This document shows positions 24,982 to 34,876 of a stretch of DNA of 64,000 nt, piece after piece (the first letter of the stretch is position 1; every line of letters begins with the position of its first letter). The notes beneath the pieces are model-generated. The model was given only the letters and a program-made list of their open reading frames with translations. It was not told the origin of the DNA and made no database searches. The position numbers and the translations under genes were made by a program. This DNA comes from Allochromatium palmeri (lineage in GTDB: Bacteria > Pseudomonadota > Gammaproteobacteria > Chromatiales > Chromatiaceae), in contig NZ_WNKT01000016.1 of assembly GCF_009720725.1 (NCBI RefSeq), positions 1 to 64,000 on the forward strand, written 5' to 3'.

Positions 24982-27033
24982 ATGATCATTGCGCGCGCCT
25001 ACTATACGAACCTCGTCGAGATCGCCGTCCGCTATTTGCCGCGGATGCTGCATGTCTTGCGCACCGAAGGGGTTGCAGTCTTACTGCGCAAACTGCGCCG
25101 GCGGCTGCATATCCGCCCACTCGACTCCAGAGGGCCGCCGACCCTGTTCGCGCTCGAAGAACCCTTCGCGCCCATCGCTGTCCCCTGTCACGCCGCACCC
25201 TGTGTCTCGATCGTCATTGCGATCCAGCGACCCTTGCGGGCTATCCATCACTGTCTCGCCGCGCTCTCCAGCGCCGAGACACAAACGGCGTTCGAGGTCA
25301 TCCTGGTCGCCGCAACGCTCGATGACAGGACGCGGCGGCTGGCCGGGTATCCGGGCGCACGCCTGATCCAAACACCGCTCAACACGACGGACGCCCCTCC
25401 AAGACTGGCCAACCTGCTCAACCAGGGAGCACAGAGGGCACGCGGCGACTGGATCGTCTTTCTGGGCGATGACACCCAGGTGCAATCCGGCTGGCTGGAT
25501 GTGCTGGTGCAGAGCTTCACCGAGACACCGGCGGCCGGCCTCCTCGGCAGCCGGCTGCTCTATCCCGATGGACGCCAGCGCGAGGCGGGACGCCGACTCG
25601 ATGCCGATGGCCGGGCGCACGCGCTGGGCGACCTGGACGACCCGGATCAGCCCGCTAACGGCTATCGGCGTGCGGTCGATGTCTGCTCGCTGGCCGCACT
25701 TGCGATCCGCGCCGACCTGTTCCGGCTTCTGGGCGGTTTTGATTCCACCCTGGTCACGTCCAGCGATCTGGCCATCGACCTGGCCCAGCGCGTCCGCGCC
25801 GAAGGCCTCGGGGTCTACTGTCAGCCACTCTCGCGCGTGGTCCAGTGTGCGCCCGATGACGAGAACCGAGACGAGTCCAAGCCGCGTGCCCGGCCTCTGG
25901 CGCACACCATGACCGTCGAGGCGAGCCAGCGGGTGCTGGTGGTCGACAGCTACATGGTCACGCCGGATCGCGAATCCGGCTCACTGCGCATGCTCAACCT
26001 GTTTCGCATCCTGCAGGGACTCGGCTATCAGGTGACCTTCGCCGCCGCCAATCTGGAAGCGCCGCCGCCCTATGTCGCCGACTTGCAGCGACAGGGCTTC
26101 GAGGTGCTCTATCGGCCCTATGTGCGCTCGATCGCCTGTCACCTGGCCAGTGAAGGCAAACGCTATGATCTGGTGCTTTTGAGCCGCGCTGATGCCGCGG
26201 CCCAGGTGATGCCCGCCGCGCGGCGTCATTGCCCACGGGCACGGATCATCTTCGATACCGTCGATCTGCATTTCCTGCGCGAGCAGCGGCTCGCCGAACT
26301 GCTCGGCGACCGGGGCACGCGCCTGCTCGCCGAGGCGCGCAAGCGTCAGGAACTGGATCTGATGCGTCGGGCCGATCTGACCCTGGTGGTGAGCGAGGCC
26401 GAGCGCGCTCTGCTGGCGGCGGAAGCACCGGACGTCGAGGTGCGGGTGGTCTCCAATATCCACCATATCTTCGGCTCGGCCAACCCGCCCGAGGCGCGGC
26501 GCGATATCCTCTTCATCGGCGCGTTCTCGCATCCGCCCAACCGCGATGCCGTGCTCTTCTTCTGCGATGCGGTCATGCCGCAACTGCGCGCGCGTCTGCC
26601 CGCGCTTAGGCTCAAGGTCATCGGCTCGGACCCACCCGCCGAGGTGCTAGCGCGCGCCGGAGACGAGGTCGGAGTCGATGTGCTGGGCTATGTGCCGAAC
26701 GTTGAGCCGTTCTTTGCCGGCTGCATGCTCTCGGTGGCGCCGCTGCGCTATGGCGCCGGCGTCAAGGGCAAGATCAACCAGAGCCTGGCCCACGGGCTGC
26801 CGGTCGTCGCCACCGGGCTGGCGGTCGAGGGCATGCATCTGGTCGACGGCGAATCGGTCCTGATCGCTGACACCGCCGAGGCGATGGCCGAGGCGGTCAT
26901 CCGTCTGCACCAGGACCGGAACCTCTGGCAACGTCTCTCGGCGGGCGGGCTGGAGGTGATGGAACGCCATTTCAGCTTCGCGGCGGCCGAACGGGCCGTG
27001 CGCGCGGCACTCGCCCCGGAGTCCAGTGCGTGA
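24982..27033 (+). CDS. Two-domain glycosyltransferase: GT2 followed by GT4
   Basis: 683 residues. After ~70 basic residues, a GT2 domain (~73-290) has VSIVIAIQRPLRAIHHCLAA, GDWIVFLGDDTQVQSGWLDV and FRLLGGFDSTLVTSSDLA. The GT4 domain (~310-683) has RVLVVDSYMVTPDRESGSLR, ARIIFDTVDLHFLREQRLAE, ILFIGAFSHPPNRDAVLFF and the donor-binding GAGVKGKINQSLAHGLPVV. This GT4 half parallels the N-terminal half of the 709-residue protein at 20969-23098. It is the first gene of an overlapping trio (24982-28963). No strong ribosome-binding site is visible before the ATG. A role in surface glycan assembly is inferred. Confidence 0.8.
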   Translation: MIIARAYYTNLVEIAVRYLPRMLHVLRTEGVAVLLRKLRRRLHIRPLDSRGPPTLFALEEPFAPIAVPCHAAPCVSIVIAIQRPLRAIHHCLAALSSAETQTAFEVILVAATLDDRTRRLAGYPGARLIQTPLNTTDAPPRLANLLNQGAQRARGDWIVFLGDDTQVQSGWLDVLVQSFTETPAAGLLGSRLLYPDGRQREAGRRLDADGRAHALGDLDDPDQPANGYRRAVDVCSLAALAIRADLFRLLGGFDSTLVTSSDLAIDLAQRVRAEGLGVYCQPLSRVVQCAPDDENRDESKPRARPLAHTMTVEASQRVLVVDSYMVTPDRESGSLRMLNLFRILQGLGYQVTFAAANLEAPPPYVADLQRQGFEVLYRPYVRSIACHLASEGKRYDLVLLSRADAAAQVMPAARRHCPRARIIFDTVDLHFLREQRLAELLGDRGTRLLAEARKRQELDLMRRADLTLVVSEAERALLAAEAPDVEVRVVSNIHHIFGSANPPEARRDILFIGAFSHPPNRDAVLFFCDAVMPQLRARLPALRLKVIGSDPPAEVLARAGDEVGVDVLGYVPNVEPFFAGCMLSVAPLRYGAGVKGKINQSLAHGLPVVATGLAVEGMHLVDGESVLIADTAEAMAEAVIRLHQDRNLWQRLSAGGLEVMERHFSFAAAERAVRAALAPESSA

Positions 27034-27932
27034 CCGACACCAGCCACCCGCCAACCCCGTCCGTCAGTATCATCCTGGTCAACTACAATGCGGGGCCGCT
27101 GCTCACTGAGGCGGTGGGCGCGGCGCTTGCGTCCAGCGTTCCGGTCGAGGTCATCGTCAGCGACAATGGGTCGCGTGATGACAGTCTGGAGCGACTCAGA
27201 CAGGCGCATGGTCGGGATGCGCGTCTGCAGATCCTGGAGAACGGCGCTAATCTCGGTTTCGCCGCCGCGAACAATCGGGCGCTGCCCCTGACGCACGCCG
27301 AGCGGTTGCTCTTTCTCAACCCCGATTGTCTCATCGCACCCGAGACACTCGAACGCCTGATCGCCCTGTTCGATGCCCGACCCGAGGTCGGTCTGATCGG
27401 CTGTCTGGTGCTTGATCCGGATGGCAGCGAACAGGTCGCCTGTCGACGCGCGATCCCGGACCCCTGGATCGCACTCCAGCGCCTCCTGCATCTGGACCGT
27501 TTGCACCGCTCGACGGCCGGGCGGCGTCTGGATCAGCGTCATCAGCCACTCCCCACCGGGCCGGTCGCGGTCGAGGCTATCTCGGGGTCGTTCATGCTGA
27601 CGACCCGCGCCGCGCTAGCGCAGGTCGGGCTGCTCGACGAGGGGTATTTCCTGCATTGCGAGGATCTCGACTGGTTCGTGCGCTTCCAGGCGGCGGGGTT
27701 GACCATTCTCTTTGTGCCGAACCTCAGCGTCATCCATCACAAGGGCGCCTGTAGCACAGGTGATCCGCTGGCCGTCGAGCGTCACAAGCATCGCGGCATG
27801 GTGCGCTTCTTTCGCAAACATCAGGCCCGGCAGCATTCGCGTGCCTTCAGCGGGTTGGTGGTGCTTGGCATCTGGGCGCATTTCGGACTCAAGGCGGTGC
27901 GGATTTGGCTTAGATCCAGGAGGCACGGATGA
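27030..27932 (+). CDS. GT2-family glycosyltransferase (rhamnosyltransferase-like)
   Basis: 300 residues from GTG 27030, which overlaps the previous stop (GTGA). Motifs: VSIILVNYNAGPLLTEAV, VIVSDNGSRDDSLERL, NLGFAAANNRAL, LLFLNPDCLIAPETL (metal site) and FLHCEDLDWFVRFQAAG (ED motif). The 'NPDC' variant and 'G.F.AA.N' stretch are typical of WbbL/dTDP-rhamnosyltransferase-like enzymes, though the donor is not proven. A C-terminal hydrophobic helix (LVVLGIWAHFGLKAV) may dock it to the membrane. Its end overlaps the epimerase start by 4 bp. Confidence 0.85.
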   Translation: MTDTSHPPTPSVSIILVNYNAGPLLTEAVGAALASSVPVEVIVSDNGSRDDSLERLRQAHGRDARLQILENGANLGFAAANNRALPLTHAERLLFLNPDCLIAPETLERLIALFDARPEVGLIGCLVLDPDGSEQVACRRAIPDPWIALQRLLHLDRLHRSTAGRRLDQRHQPLPTGPVAVEAISGSFMLTTRAALAQVGLLDEGYFLHCEDLDWFVRFQAAGLTILFVPNLSVIHHKGACSTGDPLAVERHKHRGMVRFFRKHQARQHSRAFSGLVVLGIWAHFGLKAVRIWLRSRRHG

Positions 27933-28963
27933 CGAGTACGACTCACGATGCCCAACTCGGCTCGGTTCTGGTCACTGGTGCCACCGGTCAGGTCGGACGC
28001 CGTCTGGTCTCAGCCCTGCTCGCCGCCGGACATCCAGTAACCCTCCTGACCCGCTCGCCCGAGGCGGCGCGCCGGCTGTGGCCGAATGACCACGTCGCCG
28101 TCCATGAAGGTGATCTGACCAATGCCGCCAGCCTCGCCGGACTCGGCGCGGGCGTGCAGACGGTCTTTCATCTCGCCAGCTACGCCCCCCGCCCCGATGA
28201 ACCGGATCTCTACAACGCGCCCGATCACTGGCGCGTAACCGCCGAGGGCACGGCCAACCTCGTCGCCGCACTCGCCGACGCGTCGATCGAGCGGCTGGTC
28301 TATGTCAGCACCGTCAAGGCGATGGGCGATCGCGCAGGAACGCTCGGTCATCCAGCGAGCGCCGACGCACCACCCGAGCCGGACTGTCTCTACGGTCGCG
28401 CCAAGCTCGCCGCCGAACAGCAGGTGCTCGCATTAGGTCACGCGCACGGCATCAAGGTCAGCGTGATGCGACTGCCCATGGTCTATGGGCTCGATGGCGC
28501 CGGAAACATCGCGCGTCTGGTCGGTGCCGTGGCGGCGGGACGCTTCCCGCCCTGGCCGCGCCTCCAGAATCGACGCTCGGCGATCCATGTCGAGGATGCC
28601 ATCGACGCCGCACTCCTGATCGCCCGCCACCCGGAGAGCGGCGGACGCGCCTACATCGCCACGGACGGTCAGCCCTATTCGACCCGCTGGATCTACGAGC
28701 AGATCCGGCTCGCTCTCGGGCGACCGATCCCGCGCTGGACGGTGCCGCTGTGGATGTTGCGCCGCGCGGCGGCGGGCGGCACGCTTGCTGAGCGCTGGTT
28801 TGGAAGGCGCATGCCACTCACGCTGGATGTGCTCTCGAAACTGACGCAGGATGCCTGGTATGACTCCAGCGCCATGGCGGCCCTGGGATTCGTGCCTCGA
28901 CATGGGCTGGCGGACGAGATCAAGCGCTTGACTCGGCGGTTGTCGGCTGAATCCGCTCCATGA
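27929..28963 (+). CDS. NAD-dependent epimerase/dehydratase family protein
   Basis: 344 residues, extended SDR fold: glycine-rich VLVTGATGQVGRRLVSALLA (~13-32), VHEGDLTN, VFHLASYAP, the catalytic Ser/Thr region LVYVSTVKAMG, and YGRAKLAAE (Y-x3-K). The C-terminal half (FPPWPRLQNRRSAIHVEDA) fits sugar-nucleotide epimerases/dehydratases. It starts with an ATGA overlap with the rhamnosyltransferase-like gene, so it probably supplies a modified donor sugar to this operon. The last 44 bp overlap the end of the convergent DUF1631 gene. Confidence 0.85.
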   Translation: MTSTTHDAQLGSVLVTGATGQVGRRLVSALLAAGHPVTLLTRSPEAARRLWPNDHVAVHEGDLTNAASLAGLGAGVQTVFHLASYAPRPDEPDLYNAPDHWRVTAEGTANLVAALADASIERLVYVSTVKAMGDRAGTLGHPASADAPPEPDCLYGRAKLAAEQQVLALGHAHGIKVSVMRLPMVYGLDGAGNIARLVGAVAAGRFPPWPRLQNRRSAIHVEDAIDAALLIARHPESGGRAYIATDGQPYSTRWIYEQIRLALGRPIPRWTVPLWMLRRAAAGGTLAERWFGRRMPLTLDVLSKLTQDAWYDSSAMAALGFVPRHGLADEIKRLTRRLSAESAP

Positions 28964-31178
28964 CCCGCGCGACGGCCCGCTCGGTCAGTGGGTTTTGACT
29001 CAGCAGACGTGCGGTTCCCTTACGCAGATGCGCCGCCAGACTGGCCGCCGCGAGTGTCATGGCATTCTCACCCTGACGATTGGTGAAAAGATAAACACCC
29101 TTGAATTCACTCACCCAGCTCAGACGCAGGGTGTTGCGTGTTCCACGCTCTGTTTGAAACTCGATCCAGGCGCCCAGGTCGAGAGCCTGCACCAGCTTGA
29201 GATGGGGGTCATCGGTCGTCGGTGCGCCATAGCCGCCTGACATCGGCTTGGACGGCGCGGCAGCGCGTTCCGTCGCCGGAGCGCTCGGAGGCTGCAATGT
29301 CGAAGCCGCACCCATCGCGGCCCCTTCACCGCGCAAGGCCGCCACATGACGCTGAATGAGCACGCTGAAGAACTCGCTCCAAGCGTCCTCCAAACCCAAA
29401 CGCACCAGTCCCGAACGTAACCCCTGGATCAGACGCGGCAGCATACCAATGAAGTGTTCGCGGTCCGCTGGACGGATCTTGGGTTCGACACTCCAGATCA
29501 ATTCATCCATGAGCTGGATCGCCTGAGTCCACTGGGGCCCCGTCTCACCCTGGCGCACGAACACATCGCTTAGAACCTGACTCCAACCCCGTTCAAGAAA
29601 CTCCACGATCAGCCCCGGGACATCCGGCCGGCTGACGCGCTGTTGGATCTCGGCATTGACACGGTCAGTGGCCAGTTCCTGGCGTTCGCGCTGGGCAAGC
29701 CCCGCGACGAGTCCGACCGCCTTGTCACGCGACTGCGCGTCCTCCTCAGCTAGAAAGGCTTCGAGTTTCTCGGCCTGGTCGGCAAAGATCCCGATGTCGG
29801 ACTCGAAACCCTCGATTACGGCCGTCACGACCGCACGAATCGCCGCCAACAACCCCGGATTCTCCTGCTCTCCGCGCCCAACGCCCGCTTGGGCGATGAA
29901 ATCGAGCAGACGTCGTGCCGGATGCTTGCGGTCGGAAAAAAATCCCTTGTCGAGCAGCGCGACTTTCAGCACCGGAATCTGGAGCTTGGCGATTTCAGAC
30001 CGTATCGTTGCCGGCAACTCGGGGTCATCGAAGATCGCCTCGAAGAGCATGGCCACGATGTCGATCGTTATGACATCAACGGGTGGCGACCCGTTGGCCA
30101 TGGGCGTGGCGCGCAGTTGCGCGACGACATTACCGGCCTGAGGGTCGAGAGGCGCCATGCCCAGACCCGGCACTGAGCCTGGAACAAGCGGTCCGCGTTG
30201 CAGACTGCCCAGCGTCTGCAGCAACTGTTCGCGTCCAAAGCGTGGCGATGCCCCAGACGACGGCGGGACCACGAGCGGCCCCCGATAGGGGGCGACGGAG
30301 ACGGCTGATCCAGCGACATTGGCCGGCAACACCGGGTAAGCGGCCGGCCCCTGTAAAGCGCAGACCAATTGCGCAAAGACGTCATCCGTTGACATCATCG
30401 GCGCGGCCGGCGTCGCTGGCGCGGATGCCGATCCAGAAACGTTTGGCTGAACGGCGGAGGCCTGGGTTTGCGGTTCGGTCAGTGGAATCTTGGGCAGGAT
30501 TCCTGATTCGATCAAATAACGATTGATCTCGTTATAGATACCCGGCAACTCGGTAGATGTATGACGCTCGAACAGCTGCATCAGAAAGATCGCCGACTCA
30601 CGGCTGACATCCATGGCCGTCAATGCCTGGAACAGGGCCTGGTAGAGGGTGATCGGATGCAGCGGGCTGTTTTCCGGGCTGACTTTCGCGCCATTCAGCA
30701 GGGCCGTGAGGCGCCGGTCGAGCGCGACCAAAGGCTGAGCACAATTGAACGACGCGCGTGTCGTCAGCTTGGTCATCGCCAGATCGAGTTCGAAGTCTTC
30801 TTCGTCGACCAGCTTGAGTTCATCAGGCAGCTCGGCCTGTCTGTGCACATCCGGCTGCCCAAGACGCTCGATCGCCTCATCGAAGAGTCTCACATAGGTC
30901 TCACGGAACTGCTGCAACAACATCGGTGCGCGATTGGCCAGCAGCGACATGGCATCGAAACACAGCTGCCGCTGATCCTGGTCGACCGCTTGATCCATCA
31001 TCGCGAGCAACTCGTCGTTTGCGCGCCCGACGTGGCGCGTAAAGACCGCCCGCACGGTATCAATCAGACGCTCGCGGCACGTCTGGAGAATGGCACGCGT
31101 ATCCGCGTGCATCGCCTCGGACGGGCTGATCTCCCGCGACCCGAAGGGGATGACATTTGAGTTAGCCTGCTTGACCAT
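28920..31178 (-). CDS. DUF1631 family protein
   Basis: 752 residues from ATG 31178; the frame extends to 31217 without support. Recognised as DUF1631 from the N-terminal MVKQANSNVIPFGS and TCRERLIDTVRAVFTRHVG region, the helical cores (RLFDEAIERLGQ, DLAMTKLTTRASFNCAQPL), the central IPVLKVALLDKGFFSDRKHPARRLLDFIAQAG block and a C-terminal PilZ-like beta part (LGAWIEFQTERGTRNTLRLSWVS, GVYLFTNRQGENAMTL). A Pro/Ala-rich linker interrupts the middle (~250-330). The PilZ-like end hints at c-di-GMP-related signalling but lacks a clear RxxxR plus D/NxSxxG pair. Function unknown. Confidence 0.75.
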   Translation of the reverse strand: MVKQANSNVIPFGSREISPSEAMHADTRAILQTCRERLIDTVRAVFTRHVGRANDELLAMMDQAVDQDQRQLCFDAMSLLANRAPMLLQQFRETYVRLFDEAIERLGQPDVHRQAELPDELKLVDEEDFELDLAMTKLTTRASFNCAQPLVALDRRLTALLNGAKVSPENSPLHPITLYQALFQALTAMDVSRESAIFLMQLFERHTSTELPGIYNEINRYLIESGILPKIPLTEPQTQASAVQPNVSGSASAPATPAAPMMSTDDVFAQLVCALQGPAAYPVLPANVAGSAVSVAPYRGPLVVPPSSGASPRFGREQLLQTLGSLQRGPLVPGSVPGLGMAPLDPQAGNVVAQLRATPMANGSPPVDVITIDIVAMLFEAIFDDPELPATIRSEIAKLQIPVLKVALLDKGFFSDRKHPARRLLDFIAQAGVGRGEQENPGLLAAIRAVVTAVIEGFESDIGIFADQAEKLEAFLAEEDAQSRDKAVGLVAGLAQRERQELATDRVNAEIQQRVSRPDVPGLIVEFLERGWSQVLSDVFVRQGETGPQWTQAIQLMDELIWSVEPKIRPADREHFIGMLPRLIQGLRSGLVRLGLEDAWSEFFSVLIQRHVAALRGEGAAMGAASTLQPPSAPATERAAAPSKPMSGGYGAPTTDDPHLKLVQALDLGAWIEFQTERGTRNTLRLSWVSEFKGVYLFTNRQGENAMTLAAASLAAHLRKGTARLLSQNPLTERAVARVMERIQPTTAESSA

Positions 31179-31370
31179 GGCGGATGATGTGAACCATTGG
31201 CAATACACCACGCCCACAAGCCGGAGTTCGGGCGTCTCAGAATCAACAAACGCCGAAGCGGCTTGCCATCAGCGCTGAAAGATATGACAGATGATTGGAG
31301 ATGAGGTTTACCGATGTCGAAGTCTAGGAGCTTGCGGCACGCCTGTTTGCCAACCCCGTCACACTCTGCC

Positions 31371-31389
31371 CAAAAACCGCTCAAGCGGT
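31371..31389 (-). terminator. Rho-independent terminator after glmS
   Basis: On the minus strand ACCGCT-TG-AGCGGT followed by TTTTT, beginning 13 bases after the glmS stop. A short stem but with a proper U-run. Confidence 0.7.
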
Positions 31390-31401
31390 CAGACATCGCG
31401 C

Positions 31402-33234
31402 CTATTCCACCGTCACCGACTTGGCCAGATTGCGCGGCTGATCGACGTCCGTGCCCTTGAGCACGGCGACATGATAGGCCAGCAGTTGCAGCGGGATGGT
31501 GAAGATCAGCGGATCGATCAGATCATCGGTTTCGGGCAGACGCACGACCGTCACGCCCTCCCCTTCATCCAGTGGCACCTGGAAATCAGCGAACACCACG
31601 AGCTGACCGCCGCGCGCGCGCACCTCTTCCAGATTGGATTTGAGCTTTTCGAGCAGCGCGTTGTTGGGGGCGACCACCACCACCGGCATCTGCTCATCGA
31701 TCAGGGCCAGGGGGCCATGCTTGAGTTCACCGGCCGGATAGGCTTCGGCATGGATATAGGAGATTTCCTTGAGCTTGAGCGCCCCTTCCATCGCGATCGG
31801 ATACTGCTCGCCGCGCCCGAGAAAGAGCGTGTGCTGCTTGTCGACGAACTGCTCGGCCAGCGTGGCAATGGTCTCATCGAGTCGCAGCACCTCTTCGATC
31901 TTGCCCGGCAGCGTGCGCAGCAAGGCCACCAACTCGGCTTCAGCGGCCGCATCGAGTCGATGAAAACGCCCGAGGGCGATGGTCAGCAGCAGCAGCGCCA
32001 CCAGCTGGGTGGTGAAGGCCTTGGTCGAAGCCACACCGATCTCGGGGCCGGCATGGGTGAGAAAGACCAGATCTGATTCGCGCACCAGCGAACTCTCGGG
32101 CACGTTACAGATGGCCAGCGTCGCCGCATAGCCCGACGCCTTGGCCTGACGCAGCGCGGCCAGGGTGTCGGCGGTCTCACCTGACTGTGAGATGGTTACG
32201 AACAGCGCCTGCTCCGGGACGACGTGCCGACGATAGCGATACTCGCTCGCCACCTCGACCTGACAGGGCACACCCGCAACCGCTTCCATCCAGTAGCGCG
32301 CCACCAGTGCGGCATGGAAGCTGGTGCCGCAGGCGACGATGGTCACGGCTCGTAAACGCTGGAAGAGTTCACCGGCCTGATTGCCGAACGTCTCCGGCAA
32401 CACATGCTCACCGCTCAGACGCCCTTCCAGGGTATCGGCGATGGCGCGTGGCTGCTCGAAGATCTCCTTCTGCATATAGTGCCGATAGGGACCACGCTCG
32501 GTGGCCTCGGCCGAGACCGTGGACGTCTTGACCGGACGCTCGACGCGCTGACCATCGCGATCCCAGATCCGCACCTGCTCGCGCGTCAGCTCGGCGAGAT
32601 CGCCCTCTTCCAGGAAGATGAAGCGATTAGTGACCGGCAGGAGTGCGAAGACGTCCGAGGCGATAAAGTGCTCGCCAAAACCGACCCCGATGACCAGTGG
32701 ACTGCCCTGGCGTGCTGCGATCAGATGCTCGGGATCGGCCGCATCGATCACACCGAGCGCATAGGCCCCATGCAAGCGCCCGGTCGCGGCGCGGACCGCC
32801 TCGACCAGCGGCACGCCGCGCGCCAGCTCGGCATGGATGGCATGGACCACGACCTCCGTGTCGGTCTCCGAGGTGAAGACGTAGCCGGCGGCGAGCTGTT
32901 CGCGCCGCAGTGCCTCATGATTCTCGATGATGCCGTTGTGCACGAGCGCGCAACGGTCGTGGCTGAGGTGCGGATGGGCATTGTGAGTCGCCGGCTCGCC
33001 GTGGGTCGCCCAGCGCGTGTGGGCAATGCCGAGCGTCCCCTGGAGCGGACTGGCGTCAACCGCTGCGGCCAGACGCGCGACCTTGCCGAGTTCGCGCCGC
33101 CGGTCGATCCGGCCGGCCTCGTCGAGCACCGCCAGGCCCGCTGAGTCGTATCCGCGATATTCGAGTCGGCGCAGACCCTCCAACAGGATGGCCGCGACCG
33201 GGCGTTGAGCGATGGCACCGACGATTCCGCACAT
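31402..33234 (-). CDS. glmS: Glutamine-fructose-6-phosphate aminotransferase
   Basis: 610 residues, the standard length. It makes glucosamine-6-phosphate from fructose-6-P and glutamine, the first step to UDP-GlcNAc for peptidoglycan and LPS. N-terminal Ntn amidotransferase: [13 protein letters not shown] with Cys exposed after Met removal, [31 protein letters not shown]. Two SIS isomerase domains: [18 protein letters not shown] and [18 protein letters not shown], a second at [19 protein letters not shown], and the terminal LAKSVTVE. It is the third gene after thrC-cimA, 37 bp downstream of cimA. No glmS ribozyme is expected or seen. Confidence 0.97.
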   Translation of the reverse strand: MCGIVGAIAQRPVAAILLEGLRRLEYRGYDSAGLAVLDEAGRIDRRRELGKVARLAAAVDASPLQGTLGIAHTRWATHGEPATHNAHPHLSHDRCALVHNGIIENHEALRREQLAAGYVFTSETDTEVVVHAIHAELARGVPLVEAVRAATGRLHGAYALGVIDAADPEHLIAARQGSPLVIGVGFGEHFIASDVFALLPVTNRFIFLEEGDLAELTREQVRIWDRDGQRVERPVKTSTVSAEATERGPYRHYMQKEIFEQPRAIADTLEGRLSGEHVLPETFGNQAGELFQRLRAVTIVACGTSFHAALVARYWMEAVAGVPCQVEVASEYRYRRHVVPEQALFVTISQSGETADTLAALRQAKASGYAATLAICNVPESSLVRESDLVFLTHAGPEIGVASTKAFTTQLVALLLLTIALGRFHRLDAAAEAELVALLRTLPGKIEEVLRLDETIATLAEQFVDKQHTLFLGRGEQYPIAMEGALKLKEISYIHAEAYPAGELKHGPLALIDEQMPVVVVAPNNALLEKLKSNLEEVRARGGQLVVFADFQVPLDEGEGVTVVRLPETDDLIDPLIFTIPLQLLAYHVAVLKGTDVDQPRNLAKSVTVE

Positions 33235-33271
33235 GGTGTGATGATCTCCTGATAATTCGTTTCTTGACGCT

Positions 33272-34876
33272 TTACGCCGTGCTGTCCCGCCTGGACTCGG
33301 CCAGCGCCCGATGCATCTGGATATTCAGCATCCGCATGGTAGCCCCAATGGCGGCGAACACCTGATTGGCATGGACGCCACGGGTGCGCAGCTCGCCGCG
33401 CTCGGTCTGCCAGGTGATGCTGCATTCGGTGAGCGCATCGGTACGACCGCCCCTGGGGATGCGGACCTCATAATCGATCAACGGCGGCAGCGTTAGACCC
33501 TGACGCTTGAGAATCCGCCCGAGCGCATTGGTGAAGGCATCGAAGCCGCCATTGCCGGCGCCCGTGCCGGTGAAGACCTGATCGCCGAGCCGGATCTTGA
33601 TCCCGGCCATGGACTCCAGATCCAGACTCGACGAAACCGTGCAGGACAGCAGTTCAGCGTGATCATAGTCCTTGCTCTCCAGCACCTCGGCGATGATGAA
33701 GGGCAGATCCTCCGTGGTGATGGTTTTCTTGGAATCGCCCAGCTCGACGATGCGCTGCAAGACTTTGCGCTGATTCTCCTCCGACAGCTCGATATCGAGC
33801 CGCTCCAGGTTCTTGGCCAGCGACGCCTTACCGGCGAGCTTGCCCAGTGCATATTTGCGCCGCCGTGCGAAACGTTCGGGTGAAAGCCGGCTGTGATAGA
33901 GACTGCCCTTCTTGTCACCATCCGCATGAATGCCGGCGGTCTGAGTGAAGACATCCGCCCCGACGATGGGCGCATTGTCGCTGATCCGCTTGCCCGAGAA
34001 AGACTCGACCAGCTCGCTGACCCGCGCCAGATGGGTCTCGTCGATCCCGAGTTCGCCGTCGAGCTGATCGCGCAGATTGACGGCGACCTCGGCCAGCGAG
34101 GCATTCCCCGCCCGCTCGCCGAGACAGTTGACGGTGCAGTGCACGGCCGCGGCGCCCGCCCGGACGGCCGCCAGCACATTGGCCGTTGCCAGTCCATAGT
34201 CGTTATGTGGATGGAAATCGAACTGGAGCGCTGGAAAACGCCCGACCATGTCCGAGATGGCCGTGAAGACCTGATCCGGCGTCATGACCCCGAGCGTGTC
34301 GGGGAGCATGAAATGCCCGATCCCGGCATCGGCCAGCCGCTCGACCAGACCATAGACATAGTCCGGATTGTCGCGATAGCCGTTTGACCAGTCCTCCAGA
34401 TAAAGATTGACACTCAACCCCTGCGATTGGGCCAGATCGATGGTCGCGCGCACATCGGCGACATGTGCATCGAGCGTCTTGCCGAGCTGGCCCTGACAGT
34501 GCTTTTCGCTGCCCTTGGCCAGCAGGTTGAGCACCTGACCGCCGGCGCGGCGGATCCAGTCCACGCTCGCCCCGCCATCGACGAACCCCAGTACCTCGAC
34601 CCGCTCGGCCAGTCCGCGCTCCCTGGCCCAGTCGATGATCTGGGCCACAGCACTGGCCTCACCCGAGGACACGCGCGCCGAGGCGACCTCGATGCGGTCG
34701 ACCCGCACCTGTTCGAGCAGCGCCTTGGCGAGATTGAGCTTCTCGGCGGGCGCGAAGGACACGCCTTGAGTCTGCTCGCCATCGCGCAGGGTGGTGTCCA
34801 TGATCAGGACGCGACGCCCGGACGCTCCCCGAGCCGGCGCATTCACGACCGACTTATTTGGAACCAAATCAGTCAT
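33272..34876 (-). CDS. cimA: Citramalate synthase (LeuA/CimA-type)
   Basis: 534 residues. The HMGL-like TIM barrel begins [19 protein letters not shown] with the Arg-Asp pair that binds metal and acyl-acceptor. Later come [21 protein letters not shown] (metal-binding HxH) and [17 protein letters not shown]-terminal LeuA regulatory dimer domain (~400-534) includes [19 protein letters not shown]. The barrel details ([34 protein letters not shown]) fit CimA, which condenses pyruvate and acetyl-CoA to citramalate for isoleucine, better than 2-isopropylmalate synthase. Its ATG overlaps the thrC stop by 4 bp. A LeuA-like specificity cannot be excluded from sequence alone. Confidence 0.85.
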   Translation of the reverse strand: MTDLVPNKSVVNAPARGASGRRVLIMDTTLRDGEQTQGVSFAPAEKLNLAKALLEQVRVDRIEVASARVSSGEASAVAQIIDWARERGLAERVEVLGFVDGGASVDWIRRAGGQVLNLLAKGSEKHCQGQLGKTLDAHVADVRATIDLAQSQGLSVNLYLEDWSNGYRDNPDYVYGLVERLADAGIGHFMLPDTLGVMTPDQVFTAISDMVGRFPALQFDFHPHNDYGLATANVLAAVRAGAAAVHCTVNCLGERAGNASLAEVAVNLRDQLDGELGIDETHLARVSELVESFSGKRISDNAPIVGADVFTQTAGIHADGDKKGSLYHSRLSPERFARRRKYALGKLAGKASLAKNLERLDIELSEENQRKVLQRIVELGDSKKTITTEDLPFIIAEVLESKDYDHAELLSCTVSSSLDLESMAGIKIRLGDQVFTGTGAGNGGFDAFTNALGRILKRQGLTLPPLIDYEVRIPRGGRTDALTECSITWQTERGELRTRGVHANQVFAAIGATMRMLNIQMHRALAESRRDSTA

